From contig DATIIT010000001.1 in the NCBI GenBank assembly GCA_035479375.1, positions 1 through 64,000 on the forward strand: 64,000 bases of DNA, in the 5' to 3' direction. How positions within the stretch are numbered: position 1 is the first letter of the stretch; the number at the start of each line of letters is the position of its first letter. Below the pieces are notes generated by a model, which did no database searches, was not told the origin of the DNA, and saw only the letters and a program-made list of their open reading frames with translations. Made by a program: the position numbers and the translations under genes. Below are positions 1 to 8,783 of this stretch, piece after piece. The DNA is from PMNU01 sp035479375. Lineage in GTDB: Bacteria > Patescibacteriota > Saccharimonadia > Saccharimonadales > UBA4665.

Positions 1-37
1 AACTTTTTGGCTTGTAGGCTGGGCATACTCGAGAAGG

Positions 38-1087
38 CTATTGCCCGCAGAGCTTGTGGCAATACTGCTGCGTGGCAGCGTTGTGCTCGTCCAGCGTGCG
101 CGAGAAATGCGTTGTGCCGTCGTCGCCGGTCACAAAGTACAGCCAATCAGTGTCAGCCGGGTGCGCCACCGCCTTCAGCGAGCTGGCCGACACGTTGCTA
201 ATGGGCGTGGGCGGCAGCCCCGTGTGCAGGAGCGTGTTGTACGGCGAGTCATACGTCGTGCTCGGCTTCGCGTGGTTAACAATCGCGCCGTAATATGCCG
301 TTACATCAGAGCCGAGCATCATGTTAGACTTCAGCCGCTTTATGAAAACCTGCGCCACTTGGTAGCGGTCGGACTGGTTAGAGACCTCTTTTTCCACAAT
401 TGAGGCGATGACCAACCCCTGGTAGGTGCTGAGCCCCTCTTCGGCAAAGGCGTCGCGCACGTCTGGCGACAGCTGTTTGCCCATCTCGCCCAGCGACTGC
501 TCAATGATCTCCTGCGGCGTGGTCAGCGAGGTTTTCTCGTATGAGTCTGGGTAAATGAAGCCTTCCAGGCTGGCGCCGTTGGGCTTGTCCACCAGCGCGG
601 GGTTGGCCAAATGGTTGTCTGGGTTGAGCGCGGCGTCCACGTCCGCGGCCTTAAACCCGTAGCCAATGAGCATGCCGCGGATTAAATCGATGCGCTGCCC
701 GGGCAGAATAGTGACCAAATTGGTGGCGACCTTGCCGTGGGTCAGGCCGGAAACGATCTCGCCCACGCTTTGGCTGGGCGAGAAGAGGTAGGTGCCGGCC
801 TGCAGGGCGTCGCGGACTTCCTTGCTGCTAACATACAGCTTAAACGCCCAGGCGCTGCGGATGAGCTTGGCGTCGCTGAGCTGCTTGGCGATAGTGTCTA
901 CCGACGAGCCATTTTTTACCGTAACCAATTGGGCGGCTTGCTGGGTGGCGCTTACCGGCCTGAGCTCGGCAAAATACGTGCGGCGGATGAACACCGTGGC
1001 GGCCACGACGGCAACCGTGGCGGCCACCAAAATGAACACCAGCCGGCGTGGCCAGTGGTGTTTTTGGGCGCGGGTGGTGTACCTCAT
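38..1087 (-). CDS. mltG: Endolytic murein transglycosylase MltG
   Basis: YceG/MltG family, 349 residues, about the usual length. It cleaves nascent peptidoglycan glycan strands at the outer face of the membrane. Residues about 15-35 form the single N-terminal membrane anchor, followed by a LysM-like region and the YceG domain. The family catalytic motif ASIVEKE is present at about residues 228-234, with Glu-232 as the expected catalytic acid. The start overlaps the ruvX stop by 4 bases (ATGA), so translation is probably coupled. It is the last gene of a minus-strand operon pilM-like, membrane protein, ruvX, mltG. Confidence 0.93.
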   Translation of the reverse strand: MRYTTRAQKHHWPRRLVFILVAATVAVVAATVFIRRTYFAELRPVSATQQAAQLVTVKNGSSVDTIAKQLSDAKLIRSAWAFKLYVSSKEVRDALQAGTYLFSPSQSVGEIVSGLTHGKVATNLVTILPGQRIDLIRGMLIGYGFKAADVDAALNPDNHLANPALVDKPNGASLEGFIYPDSYEKTSLTTPQEIIEQSLGEMGKQLSPDVRDAFAEEGLSTYQGLVIASIVEKEVSNQSDRYQVAQVFIKRLKSNMMLGSDVTAYYGAIVNHAKPSTTYDSPYNTLLHTGLPPTPISNVSASSLKAVAHPADTDWLYFVTGDDGTTHFSRTLDEHNAATQQYCHKLCGQ

Positions 1088-1509
1088 GCTGTTACCTCTG
1101 GGTGGTCGTGTAGGAAGTCTTCTAAGATGTACGTGGCGCTCAGGGCGTCGATGTCCCCTTTCTTAAACGGCTTGCCGCGGCGCACCAGCTCCTCTTCGGC
1201 GCGCACTGAGGTGACCGCCTCGTCTTGCCAGTACTGGGGGAGTTGGACGGCGGCCGCGAGTGTTGCCGCAAAGCCGCGCACCGCCCGGGTTTGCCCGGTC
1301 TCTTGGCCGTCCAGGCCGCGTGGCAGGCCAATGACCAAGCCAACGGCGCCCTGCTTGGCCGCCAAATCCTGGACGTCCTCTGGGGTGCTGGCGCCTGCCT
1401 CCAGCGTGGTCAGTGGGTGCGGCAGACGCGCCTGCAAATCACTCACCGCCACGCCGATACGCTTTGCACCCACATCCAATGCCAGGAGAGTACTAGGGGT
1501 TGGACGCAT
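1084..1509 (-). CDS. ruvX: Putative pre-16S rRNA nuclease / Holliday junction resolvase RuvX (YqgF)
   Basis: 141 residues, typical for the YqgF/RuvX RNase H-like fold. The N-terminal motif LALDVGAKRIGVAVSD carries the first catalytic Asp (residue 12), and the C-terminal part has the family Asp in KKGDIDALSAT. The family processes the 16S rRNA 5' end and has been proposed to resolve Holliday junctions. It overlaps the upstream gene's stop by 17 bases and the downstream mltG start by 4, so all are probably translated from one mRNA. Confidence 0.93.
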   Translation of the reverse strand: MRPTPSTLLALDVGAKRIGVAVSDLQARLPHPLTTLEAGASTPEDVQDLAAKQGAVGLVIGLPRGLDGQETGQTRAVRGFAATLAAAVQLPQYWQDEAVTSVRAEEELVRRGKPFKKGDIDALSATYILEDFLHDHPEVTA

Positions 1510-3289
1510 TGCCGGTGCTCGTACTGGTGGCTTTTGGTTTTTGCACGATTATGGTAATTTTGCCGGTTTTCTTCGGGATGGAGCTAACCCAGAACGGGCT
1601 GTACGCCACTGTAACATCCGTAACGCCTGGGTTTTGCTTGATGAGGTCCTGCGCGTCGCCGGCCTTTTTGCCCGCCACCTGCTTTTTAATGGCGGCGACG
1701 TTGAGCTCAGAGCCCACAATAACGCTGGTCTGCATGGTAACTGTGGCGCCGTCCGGGTTCTGCGATTGTAAGCCAAAGACGGCGTTTGTCAGGCCGTAGT
1801 CCAGGATTTGCTGCTTGGTGAGGTCAATTTTGGCCTTGACGTTATCGTGGACGAGCTGCTGCAAATCGGCCTGTTTGACGCCCAACATGGTGTAGTTTAC
1901 GGTTTGCGTCACGGTAACCGTGTCGGCGGCGTCGCCGGCGTTGGCGCTGGTCTTAATATCGGGCGTTGGGGCGTTAAAGCTGGTGTCGATAACGTACAGC
2001 CCCTTATTGACCAACCCAGCCTTGAGCTCTTGCTTGACGCTGGTAGTATCGGCAGTGGCCAGTTTTTCTTTGGCGGCGTCGATGTCCGACTGCTGGACAA
2101 TTTTGGTGATGTTATCGGTGCCGCCGGCCATGGAAGCGCTGGATGAGGCACTGACGTCTGCCCGCCCAGAGACGGTGAATGTGCTCGGGCCCAGGTTGTA
2201 CTGCGCGCCGCCGGTCTGGGCGGTGACCGGCGTGGTGGTGGCACCCTGGAAGGTACATTTACCATGCGAAACAACAGGGGTGAAGGCAGTGTCTTGCTGG
2301 GTAATGAACGTCAGGCCGTTAGAGGTCACGCCAATGCCAGCGGGCACATCGGCCGGAACCGTGCCGCTACACGTGCCAGCCGCCATGGTAATGCCGCCCG
2401 ACGCTTTCTGGCCGTTATTCTGCTGCCCGGTGGCCGGGACTTGCTGGCTCGCTGCCTTCTGGCTGGATTGCTGCACTGCCGGGACCGTACCCGTTTTGGT
2501 GTCCACGGCCACATTGTTACCAGTCTTCAGCGCAACCACGGAGTCGCTGTTGACCGCGCTGCTGTCGGTCTTGATAGTAATAGTTGCCTTGGGCAGCACC
2601 GTCAGGCACACAAACAACAAGACGATGACGCCCACCAGCCCTACGCCGCCAACCACCAGCAGCAGCCGGAATTTGTTAAAGTTAGGCACCTTCAGTTTCT
2701 TGTCCTTGCCCTTGGCCGCTTTGCCGCCAACGCCCATGGCGATGGGGGCGCCGTCGTCCTCGGGGAGGTCTTCGCTACTAAGGTCGATGCTGTCTTCCAT
2801 TTGGTCGTCCAGGGCGGCGGCGCCGGCTAACTCGCCCACGCTGCGGGTTTTGTCGAGCTTGGGCTCTTTTGCTGCGGCAGCCGTTTTGCCGCCCTTTGGC
2901 GTGGGCTCGTCTGCGGCGTCGTCGTCTTTGTCCGCAGATAGCTCTTCTACAGCCTCTTCGGCGTCATGCCCGGCGTGGCCGGGGCCTTCGGGGATTTCCG
3001 GGCGGGTCTGCAGGCTGCGCGCCACATGGATGCCCACAGTGCCGGCCAGCGGCATCAAGCCCGCCTCAGAGGTAATGAGCACCAAATTCTTCTTGGCGGA
3101 GTCCGCGCTGCGCTTCAACAGCTTCATGTTGACGATGCTTTGCAGCACTGTGGCGCGCTTGGGCAGCACCAGCGCCACAATCTTCTGCTTGCTGCCGTGC
3201 ACCTTTTCTATGATGCCGGTGATTTCATCGTCGACATCAATGTATAAGACCTCTTTGCCGGCGACGCCAGCGCCTGGTTTGTCGCTCAT
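1493..3289 (-). CDS. Large single-pass membrane protein of unknown function (CPR pilM-linked type)
   Basis: 598 residues, not recognised with certainty. The N-terminal 90 residues form a compact alpha/beta-looking domain beginning EVLYIDVDDEITGIIEKV; residues about 95-200 are acidic and Ala/Lys-rich and probably disordered; one membrane span lies at about 207-229; the C-terminal 370 residues are Thr/Val/Ser-rich and predicted extracytoplasmic, beginning LPKATITIKTD, a pattern seen in proteins labelled baseplate J-like in CPR genomes. It starts 4 bases inside the end of the PilM/FtsA-like gene, so a role in a pilus or cell-envelope complex is plausible but inferred. Confidence 0.75.
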   Translation of the reverse strand: MSDKPGAGVAGKEVLYIDVDDEITGIIEKVHGSKQKIVALVLPKRATVLQSIVNMKLLKRSADSAKKNLVLITSEAGLMPLAGTVGIHVARSLQTRPEIPEGPGHAGHDAEEAVEELSADKDDDAADEPTPKGGKTAAAAKEPKLDKTRSVGELAGAAALDDQMEDSIDLSSEDLPEDDGAPIAMGVGGKAAKGKDKKLKVPNFNKFRLLLVVGGVGLVGVIVLLFVCLTVLPKATITIKTDSSAVNSDSVVALKTGNNVAVDTKTGTVPAVQQSSQKAASQQVPATGQQNNGQKASGGITMAAGTCSGTVPADVPAGIGVTSNGLTFITQQDTAFTPVVSHGKCTFQGATTTPVTAQTGGAQYNLGPSTFTVSGRADVSASSSASMAGGTDNITKIVQQSDIDAAKEKLATADTTSVKQELKAGLVNKGLYVIDTSFNAPTPDIKTSANAGDAADTVTVTQTVNYTMLGVKQADLQQLVHDNVKAKIDLTKQQILDYGLTNAVFGLQSQNPDGATVTMQTSVIVGSELNVAAIKKQVAGKKAGDAQDLIKQNPGVTDVTVAYSPFWVSSIPKKTGKITIIVQKPKATSTSTGNASNP

Positions 3290-4626
3290 ACGCGCAATAT
3301 CCTGTCCAATTTTTCCTTAACTGAGCCCGTGGGCGCTACCGAAAACTGCAAGGTGTCCAACCCGACGCGCAGCAGGCCCATGGCGGTAATGAAGGTGTGG
3401 TCGGTGACGTCGCCAGTTTTGTCTGTAATGCCCACGACTTCGTCGGGGTGGATGTGCTGCACGTTGGGTTTTTTGGTAAACGGCAATTCGCTGTACCAGC
3501 TGCCGCCCTCCAGCTTCTGCATGAGCATTTCCAGGGATGAGCCGCCGCCGCAAAGCAGCAGTTTGTGCGGCAGGTGGTCCAGCTTGTCGAATTCGGCCAG
3601 CGCCAGCTCCACACCGCTCGTCCAGACGTCCAGGGTCTTTTTGAGCGCCGCCTCCACCACCGCCTCTTTATTTTGCGGCACTTTGCCCGAGCCCAAGCCC
3701 ACTTTAAGCGCTTCGGCCTGCGAGAATTCCACATTGAGGTCGCGCTCCACCGCGCGGGTGTACGCCCGGCCGCCGATGCCAAACATTTTGGTGCCCTGCA
3801 CGCCGCCGTCGGTGATGACGGCGATGTCGGTGGTGCCGCCGCCCACGTCCATTAAGATGGCGTTCATGCTGGCGCTGGTGTCGTCGCCAATCACTGAGCG
3901 CGCCACGGCAAATGGCTCAGCCGCCACAGCCAATAAATCGAGGTCCAGCTGCTGCGCCGTGCGCTCTAGCGCCCCAATGTGGATAAGCGGCGCAAACGCC
4001 GTGTACAGCTGCACCACCACCTCGCTCCCCTGGAAACCAATGGGGCTGGTCACTTTGTAGCCGTCAATTTCGATGCCCACCAGCGCGCTGTTCACCAGCC
4101 GCACTTCCACTTCTTTGCCGCCCAACTCCCAAGCCAACTGCTTTTTGGCCTTGGCCTCGGCGCGGGCCTGGACCAGCTTAATGATGCGTTCTACCTCGAG
4201 CAAATCCAGGGGTTTGTCGGCATTTTTGCGGGTGACGCGCACGGTGATGGTGGTGCCTTTTACCAGCTCGCCGGCAATGCCGATAACTGCGGTGCGGGCG
4301 CTGACACCGGATTGCTCCTCGGCTTGCGCCAGGGCTTTGTCACAGTTTTGCACGACGCCGGAGATGTCGGCGATGGCGCCGGCCTGCATGTCACTCAACC
4401 CCTGGTGGGCGCGGCCCACGCCCACAATTTCCAGGCCGTCGTCGGTCACTTTGGCCACCAGCGCCTTTACAAACTCAGTGCCAATGTCCAGGCCAACCAG
4501 GTATTGGTCGCCCTCTTGTTTTTTGGCGTTTTGGGCAACTTTGTCGTTAACCTCAGCAGCCTTGGCACTAACCTTGCCCGCTATACCCTGAAGGGAGCTT
4601 TTGAACTTATCAAGCATAATCGCCAT
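3286..4626 (-). CDS. PilM/FtsA-family actin-like ATPase
   Basis: 446 residues. The fold is read from two phosphate-binding motifs, GLDIGTEFVKALV at about residue 45 and DVGGGTTDIAV at about residue 252, with an SHS2-like insertion between them, as in FtsA and type IV pilus PilM. These proteins polymerise or scaffold at the inner membrane. The neighbour encoding a single-pass membrane protein fits a PilM-PilN-like pairing, but no other pilus gene is nearby, so FtsA-like function stays possible. An extended -10 (TGCTATAAT) ends 2 bases before the first ATG, so the ATG at 4617 (codon 4) may be the true start. Confidence 0.82.
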   Translation of the reverse strand: MAIMLDKFKSSLQGIAGKVSAKAAEVNDKVAQNAKKQEGDQYLVGLDIGTEFVKALVAKVTDDGLEIVGVGRAHQGLSDMQAGAIADISGVVQNCDKALAQAEEQSGVSARTAVIGIAGELVKGTTITVRVTRKNADKPLDLLEVERIIKLVQARAEAKAKKQLAWELGGKEVEVRLVNSALVGIEIDGYKVTSPIGFQGSEVVVQLYTAFAPLIHIGALERTAQQLDLDLLAVAAEPFAVARSVIGDDTSASMNAILMDVGGGTTDIAVITDGGVQGTKMFGIGGRAYTRAVERDLNVEFSQAEALKVGLGSGKVPQNKEAVVEAALKKTLDVWTSGVELALAEFDKLDHLPHKLLLCGGGSSLEMLMQKLEGGSWYSELPFTKKPNVQHIHPDEVVGITDKTGDVTDHTFITAMGLLRVGLDTLQFSVAPTGSVKEKLDRILRV

Positions 4627-4628
4627 TT

Positions 4629-4637
4629 ATTATAGCA
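4629..4637 (-). promoter_or_regulatory. Extended -10 promoter element for the pilM/ftsA-like operon
   Basis: On the minus strand the sequence reads TGCTATAAT, a TGn plus consensus -10, directly in front of the coding region. Transcription would start a few bases upstream of the ATG at 4617, giving an almost leaderless mRNA. Confidence 0.55.
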
Positions 4638-4653
4638 TGGATTATTCCCGGCC

Positions 4654-4682
4654 TTGGATTAAGATTACGTCTGGGATACACT
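4654..4682 (+). promoter_or_regulatory. Putative sigma-70-type promoter of the yggT-like gene
   Basis: TTGGAT (4654-4659) and TACACT (4677-4682) are separated by 17 bases. The element is divergent from the pilM-like promoter and is followed by AAGGAG at 4704-4709, six bases before the ATG at 4715, so this transcript has a leader of about 25 bases with a Shine-Dalgarno site. Confidence 0.4.
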
Positions 4683-4714
4683 AGCAGTATCAACCTAACC
4701 CATAAGGAGTCCAT

Positions 4715-4999
4715 ATGTGGGGTGTTATCTCGATAGTATTCGGTTTAGTGGAAGTGCTGGTGGGCTTACGGTTCTTGTTTTTGCTGCTGGGCGCGAGCCT
4801 GGAAAGCCACTTTGTGGTCTGGATTTACGACGCCAGCTACCCGCTAGTCGCCCCGTTTGGCACCATTTTTGGCCACACCGCCAAGGTAGTTGCCGGCACG
4901 CTGCCGGGCAGCTTTTTTGAGCCGGCCTCGCTTGTGGCGCTGGTGATTTACGGCGCGATCGGCGGCGTACTGGTAAAACTCACCGCCAACCACTCGTAA
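4715..4999 (+). CDS. YggT-family membrane protein
   Basis: 94 residues with two hydrophobic segments (about 3-25 and 66-88) and a central motif resembling the YggT signature, with Tyr-Pro-Leu-Val-Ala-Pro-Phe. YggT proteins are small integral membrane proteins of unclear function, sometimes linked to division or osmotic tolerance. A good ribosome site (AAGGAG) precedes the ATG. It stands alone on the plus strand between two minus-strand groups. Confidence 0.7.
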   Translation: MWGVISIVFGLVEVLVGLRFLFLLLGASLESHFVVWIYDASYPLVAPFGTIFGHTAKVVAGTLPGSFFEPASLVALVIYGAIGGVLVKLTANHS

Positions 5000-5008
5000 G
5001 CGGCCCGG

Positions 5009-5623
5009 CTACTCTACTTCTGGGAAGGTGGGCTTGGTTTTTGGTGCGCGTTTGGGCCGGTAGCGCAAGATGGCCCACAGTACTACGCCGTCGCTCAAAA
5101 CGCCATATATTGGCCGGACGTACAGGACGCCAAAGGGCTTGTCCGCCAGCGACAAACAGGTAAACACAAAGGCCATGGTGGCGATGAACCACAGCCAAAA
5201 CGGCTCGCTGCCCGGATGTTTTTTGATCTTTAGCACCAACATTGTTGTGGCAAATACATCAATAAGCACAGTCAGCCAGATGGCTAGTGCATTGTTGCGC
5301 GTCAGCAGCCAGGCTATGATGGTCAGCAGCGCCGCACCCAACAACAGCCGGTCATATTTGGAGCTGTTGCGCACACCGTATTTAAACGACAGCCCCAACT
5401 CCAGCCCCGAAGACAGGAAAAATATCACCGAAATAACCACCGACGCCCGCGCGCCTTCCAAAAACTGTGACACCATCACAATGCCGTTCATGATGGTAAA
5501 AATCAGCCAGGTAAACTGGTGTGGCTTGGTCTGGCCGCGGATGATTGAAAGCACGTACGGGATAACGCAGTACACGGCCAACACGGTAGAAATGATGGCG
5601 CAGGCCAAGACAAATGGGTGCAT
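5009..5623 (-). CDS. Polytopic membrane protein of unknown function
   Basis: 204 residues from the ATG at 5621-5623, with about six or seven predicted membrane spans and a short basic C-terminus. No catalytic motif was recognised. I chose this start over the ATG at 5671 because a perfect TATACT (-10, 5630-5635 on the minus strand) ends six bases before it, which also suggests a leaderless mRNA. The two-residue-rich pattern resembles SemiSWEET/PQ-loop-like or other small multi-span families, but that is a guess. Confidence 0.7.
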   Translation of the reverse strand: MHPFVLACAIISTVLAVYCVIPYVLSIIRGQTKPHQFTWLIFTIMNGIVMVSQFLEGARASVVISVIFFLSSGLELGLSFKYGVRNSSKYDRLLLGAALLTIIAWLLTRNNALAIWLTVLIDVFATTMLVLKIKKHPGSEPFWLWFIATMAFVFTCLSLADKPFGVLYVRPIYGVLSDGVVLWAILRYRPKRAPKTKPTFPEVE

Positions 5624-5637
5624 TGCTTTAGTATAGC

Positions 5638-6291
5638 CTAGCTGGCGGCCTGGGGTGCATACGAAGGGCATGCAGCCTCGACACAGAAATGCATGGCGGT
5701 GCCGGTAATAACCTGTAACGATGCTTCGCGGAACCTGGCCAGCGACTCGGCGGAATGGACAGGAGGGACTTCGCGGCGGTCGGGCATGCCCCAGTCGCGT
5801 GTCCAGCCGGGGTCATATGGGTTTACCTGTTCCACGTGGCGGTAACTAGAGGGCGATGTCCTAGACCTAAGCAGCCCGGGCGGCGCGGCATAAAAGCCAG
5901 CGCGAGCAAGAGCCGCAGGCGGCGCGGCGTCGCCATGCCAGACGTGCGCGTGCAACATATCCAGCTGCAGGCCAGGGGCTTCTGCGCGTGGGTCAAATGC
6001 CGCGCAGACAACCGCCCGTATGGCCGCCGTGCCGCGGCCATTGCCACGCGCACCCATCCAGAGGTTGATAGTTATGTCGGCGCCGTTGACGCGGACAGGC
6101 ACCAGTCTTACTCGCCCGATAGGCGCGCGGTCATGCGAAACCACCCACTCGAGCTCGCCGTCACGCTGGCCAGCAGCCGAGATGTCGTAGGGCGCAGGCT
6201 GTGTCTCTGGCAGCGCCTGGCGTGGGACAGCGCCCAAATGGAGCACCTCCCCCTCCCTGGTTATAACGCACATTTCCGGGCCAAAAGGCAT
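5638..6291 (-). CDS. GNAT-like N-acetyltransferase
   Basis: 217 residues. The segment ARGNGRGTAAIRAV at about 82-95 fits the acetyl-CoA pyrophosphate-binding motif of the GNAT fold (R/Q-x-x-G-x-G/A), and it is followed by a hydrophobic strand and an ALARAGF-like motif typical of RimJ/RimL-type enzymes. The substrate is unknown. The C-terminal 80 residues have no recognised similarity. An alternative start is the ATG at 6273, because TATAAG lies only a few bases before the first ATG. Confidence 0.6.
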   Translation of the reverse strand: MPFGPEMCVITREGEVLHLGAVPRQALPETQPAPYDISAAGQRDGELEWVVSHDRAPIGRVRLVPVRVNGADITINLWMGARGNGRGTAAIRAVVCAAFDPRAEAPGLQLDMLHAHVWHGDAAPPAALARAGFYAAPPGLLRSRTSPSSYRHVEQVNPYDPGWTRDWGMPDRREVPPVHSAESLARFREASLQVITGTAMHFCVEAACPSYAPQAAS

Positions 6292-6293
6292 AC

Positions 6294-8189
6294 TTATACT
6301 AAGGCGGCTTTGATGCGGCGCACGCCGGCGCTGCTCGCTTCTTCTTTCAGGATTTTGAAGGTTTTGCCGTCTTCTTGCAGTTGCAGGGTGTGGTCGACGT
6401 GCGGGCCGCCGCAGATTTCAAAGCTAAAGGGCTTGTCGGCGCCGTCGGCGATCATTTTGTAGACTTTCACGGTGTCGCCGTAGCGGTCGCCAAACTGGCC
6501 CAGCGCGCCGAGTGGCCCGCGGGCTTCTTCGGTGGGATATTCTGCCCAGCTCACTTTTAGGTCTTTGCCGATTTGCTCGTTGACGATGTTTTCCACCTCG
6601 GCCAGCTGCTCGGGCGTGACTTTTTCCGGGTGGCTAAAGTCGAACCGCAGGCGCTCTTCGGTGATGTTGCTGCCGCGCTGCACCACATGGCTGCCCAGCA
6701 CCTGCCGCAGTGCCTGGTACATGAGGTGCGTGGCGGTGTGGTATTTTTTGTGCTGCAGGGTGTGGCCGCCGAGGCCGCCCTTGAAGACACCCTTAGAGGC
6801 GGTGTGGCTGCGCTCGCGTTGCTCGGCCATGTGGCGCTCAAAGTTCGCCTTCCAGTTTTGCTCCACTGGTTTACTCCAGTGAAATGCCTCTTCCAGCGTC
6901 AGCTCAAGCGGGAAACCGTAGGTATCGTACAGTTTGAAGACCATCTCGCCGGTGACTTCCGGCGCGTCTTCGGCCATTTTAGTAAACTCGTGGATGCCCT
7001 TGCGCAGCGTCTGGCGGAAGATTTTTTCTTCTTTCACCAGCACGTCGATGACAGTTTGCTCGCGCTCGGACACTTCCGGGAAGTCGTTTTTGTACAGCTC
7101 GGTAACCACCGGCACCACTTGCTCGCACAAGTTTTGCTCAATGCCCAGGTCGAAGGCAAAGCGGATTGCCCGGCGCACCAAACGGCGCATCACATACCCC
7201 TGTTCTTTGTTGCTGGGGACTATCCCATCTACCGCAAGGAACGCCGCGCCGCGCAGGTGGTCGGTGATGACGCGCATGGCGTTGGTGTGGGCGTCGTACG
7301 ATTTGCCGCTCAGCTCTTCCAGTTTTTGCACGATTGGCCACAGCACGCTCACCTTAAAGGCGTCCGAGCTGTTGAGCGCGGCCATGGCAATGCGCTCCAG
7401 GCCGCCGCCAAAGTCCACGTTTTGCTTGGGCAGTTTCTCAAAGCCTTTTTCGGTGCGGACGTATTCCATGAACACGCTGTTGCCGATTTCTACAAAGCGG
7501 CCGCAGTCGCAGTTGGGGTGGCAGTTGGGGCCGTACTCGGTGTTGTGCTGCACGAAGTCAAACTCGTAGAACACCTCGCTGTCTGGGCCGCCCGGCTCGC
7601 CCACGGGCATGTCCTGGATTTTGCCGGCGCGGCACCACCAGTTGGGCTTGCCGCTATAGAAGAAGATGCGTTCGCCGGGCTTAATGCCGCGCTGGTAGGC
7701 CGCCTCTTCGCTGCCGAGGTCGGCGCGGCCGGCCGTAATGCCCTTTTCGGCAAACAATTTCTCCCAGATGTCGGCGCTGCCTGTGTCTTTGGGGATGCCG
7801 TTGGCGTCGTCGCCCATGAAGCAGGTCACGTAGAGCTTGGCCGGGTCCAGTTTGACCACGCCCGTCAGGAACTCGAAGAACCACGGCAGCTGCTCGGCCT
7901 TGAAGTAGTCACCCAAAGACCAGTTGCCAAGCATTTCAAAGAAGGTGGTGTGGCGGTTGTCGCCCACTTCTTCGATGTCCTGGGCGCGCAGGCAGGTCTG
8001 CGAGTCGGCCAGGCGCGTGCCGTCGGGGTGCTCCTCGCCCAGTAAATAGGGGATGAGCGGCTGCATGCCCGAGCCGGTAAACAGCGTGGTGGGGTCGTTT
8101 TGCGGCACCAACATGGCGCGCGGGATTACCACGTGGCCGTTTTTTTTGCAGAAATCGAAGTACGCTTGACGGATTTGTTGTGCATTCAT
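6294..8189 (-). CDS. alaS: Alanyl-tRNA synthetase, short form
   Basis: 631 residues from the ATG at 8187-8189, preceded by AGAGGT and a TACAAT -10. Upstream in-frame codons back to 8387 have no homology-like content. The class II catalytic core begins NAQQIRQAYFDFC with the motif TTFFEMLGNWSLGDYF; the editing domain has the zinc ligands HTATH and CGGPH. The protein stops right after the editing domain, so the usual C-terminal oligomerisation/C-Ala domain (about 200 residues in the 875-residue bacterial enzyme) is missing, as is common in reduced genomes. Confidence 0.95.
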   Translation of the reverse strand: MNAQQIRQAYFDFCKKNGHVVIPRAMLVPQNDPTTLFTGSGMQPLIPYLLGEEHPDGTRLADSQTCLRAQDIEEVGDNRHTTFFEMLGNWSLGDYFKAEQLPWFFEFLTGVVKLDPAKLYVTCFMGDDANGIPKDTGSADIWEKLFAEKGITAGRADLGSEEAAYQRGIKPGERIFFYSGKPNWWCRAGKIQDMPVGEPGGPDSEVFYEFDFVQHNTEYGPNCHPNCDCGRFVEIGNSVFMEYVRTEKGFEKLPKQNVDFGGGLERIAMAALNSSDAFKVSVLWPIVQKLEELSGKSYDAHTNAMRVITDHLRGAAFLAVDGIVPSNKEQGYVMRRLVRRAIRFAFDLGIEQNLCEQVVPVVTELYKNDFPEVSEREQTVIDVLVKEEKIFRQTLRKGIHEFTKMAEDAPEVTGEMVFKLYDTYGFPLELTLEEAFHWSKPVEQNWKANFERHMAEQRERSHTASKGVFKGGLGGHTLQHKKYHTATHLMYQALRQVLGSHVVQRGSNITEERLRFDFSHPEKVTPEQLAEVENIVNEQIGKDLKVSWAEYPTEEARGPLGALGQFGDRYGDTVKVYKMIADGADKPFSFEICGGPHVDHTLQLQEDGKTFKILKEEASSAGVRRIKAALV

Positions 8190-8216
8190 AATTACCTCTA
8201 TTGTAACAGATATGAA

Positions 8217-8244
8217 AAGAAGCCCGCTAGATTGCGGGCTTCTT
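8217..8244 (-). terminator. Intrinsic terminator
   Basis: A perfect 11-bp stem (8217-8227 with 8234-8244) with a 6-base loop is followed on the minus strand by TTTT. It lies just after the stop of the low-complexity gene and before the alaS promoter, so it separates the two minus-strand transcripts. Confidence 0.85.
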
Positions 8245-8265
8245 GGAGGCTTTTGGCCGGTGCGG

Positions 8266-8709
8266 TTAGCCGGCTTGCGGCATGCCACCCGCGCTTGGGC
8301 CTGCGCCCGCGGTGGGGTCTTCGGGTGCCGGTGCGGCTGCACCAGCGTCCGGGGTTGCACCGGGCATTGCACCAGCGGCGTCGCCACCGGCAGCCGGCAT
8401 CGAGGCGTCCGGGGCGGCGGGCTCAGCGCCCATACCAGCGCCAGCGTCCGCGTCCGCGTCCGGGGCAGCCGGAGCCGCGGGCATACCCGCGTCAGGGGCA
8501 GCGGGCGCGGCGGCGCCCATGTCTGCGCCAGCGTCGGCAGCCGGCATGCCAGAATCTGCGGCCGGGTCGGCGCCTGCGCCGCCAGCCATGCTCATGCCGC
8601 CGTCAGCGGGGGTGCCGCCAGCGGCCGGGGGCATTTGCTGCCCGGCATCTGGGGCGGGCATCGCTGCCGCTTGGTCGTCTTGTTTGTCGTCGTGACTGAA
8701 GAGGCCCAT
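8266..8709 (-). CDS. Low-complexity Ala/Pro/Met/Asp/Gly-rich protein
   Basis: 147 residues, not recognised. After a short charged start (MGLFSHDDKQDDQ) the protein is almost entirely Ala, Pro, Gly, Met and Asp in loose repeats such as DAGMPAAPAAPDAD. There is no signal peptide or membrane span, so it is probably a disordered cytoplasmic protein. That it is real is supported by AAGGAGGG six bases before the ATG, by an extended -10 (TGTTATACT) at 8757-8765 and by a strong terminator after the stop. Confidence 0.65.
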   Translation of the reverse strand: MGLFSHDDKQDDQAAAMPAPDAGQQMPPAAGGTPADGGMSMAGGAGADPAADSGMPAADAGADMGAAAPAAPDAGMPAAPAAPDADADAGAGMGAEPAAPDASMPAAGGDAAGAMPGATPDAGAAAPAPEDPTAGAGPSAGGMPQAG

Positions 8710-8756
8710 GAAGCCCTCCTTCTTTGTTAGTTTGTGTTAATGCTTTACGCTTTTTT

Positions 8757-8765
8757 AGTATAACA
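8757..8765 (-). promoter_or_regulatory. Extended -10 promoter element
   Basis: Minus-strand TGTTATACT matches the TGn-TATAAT extended -10 form at five of six hexamer positions. It lies about 48 bases before the ATG of the low-complexity protein gene, which has a conventional leader with a strong ribosome site. Confidence 0.6.
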
Positions 8766-8783
8766 GGTGGGCGCAAGGGGGTG

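Noticed and set aside
1920..3320. Long plus-strand open frame of 466 codons opposite the membrane protein gene
   Set aside because: Antisense of a better-supported coding frame, with Ser/Thr/Pro-rich content typical of a GC-rich shadow and no ribosome site.
6573..8045. 490-codon plus-strand frame across alaS
   Set aside because: Direct antisense of conserved alaS codons; the translated product has no family resemblance.
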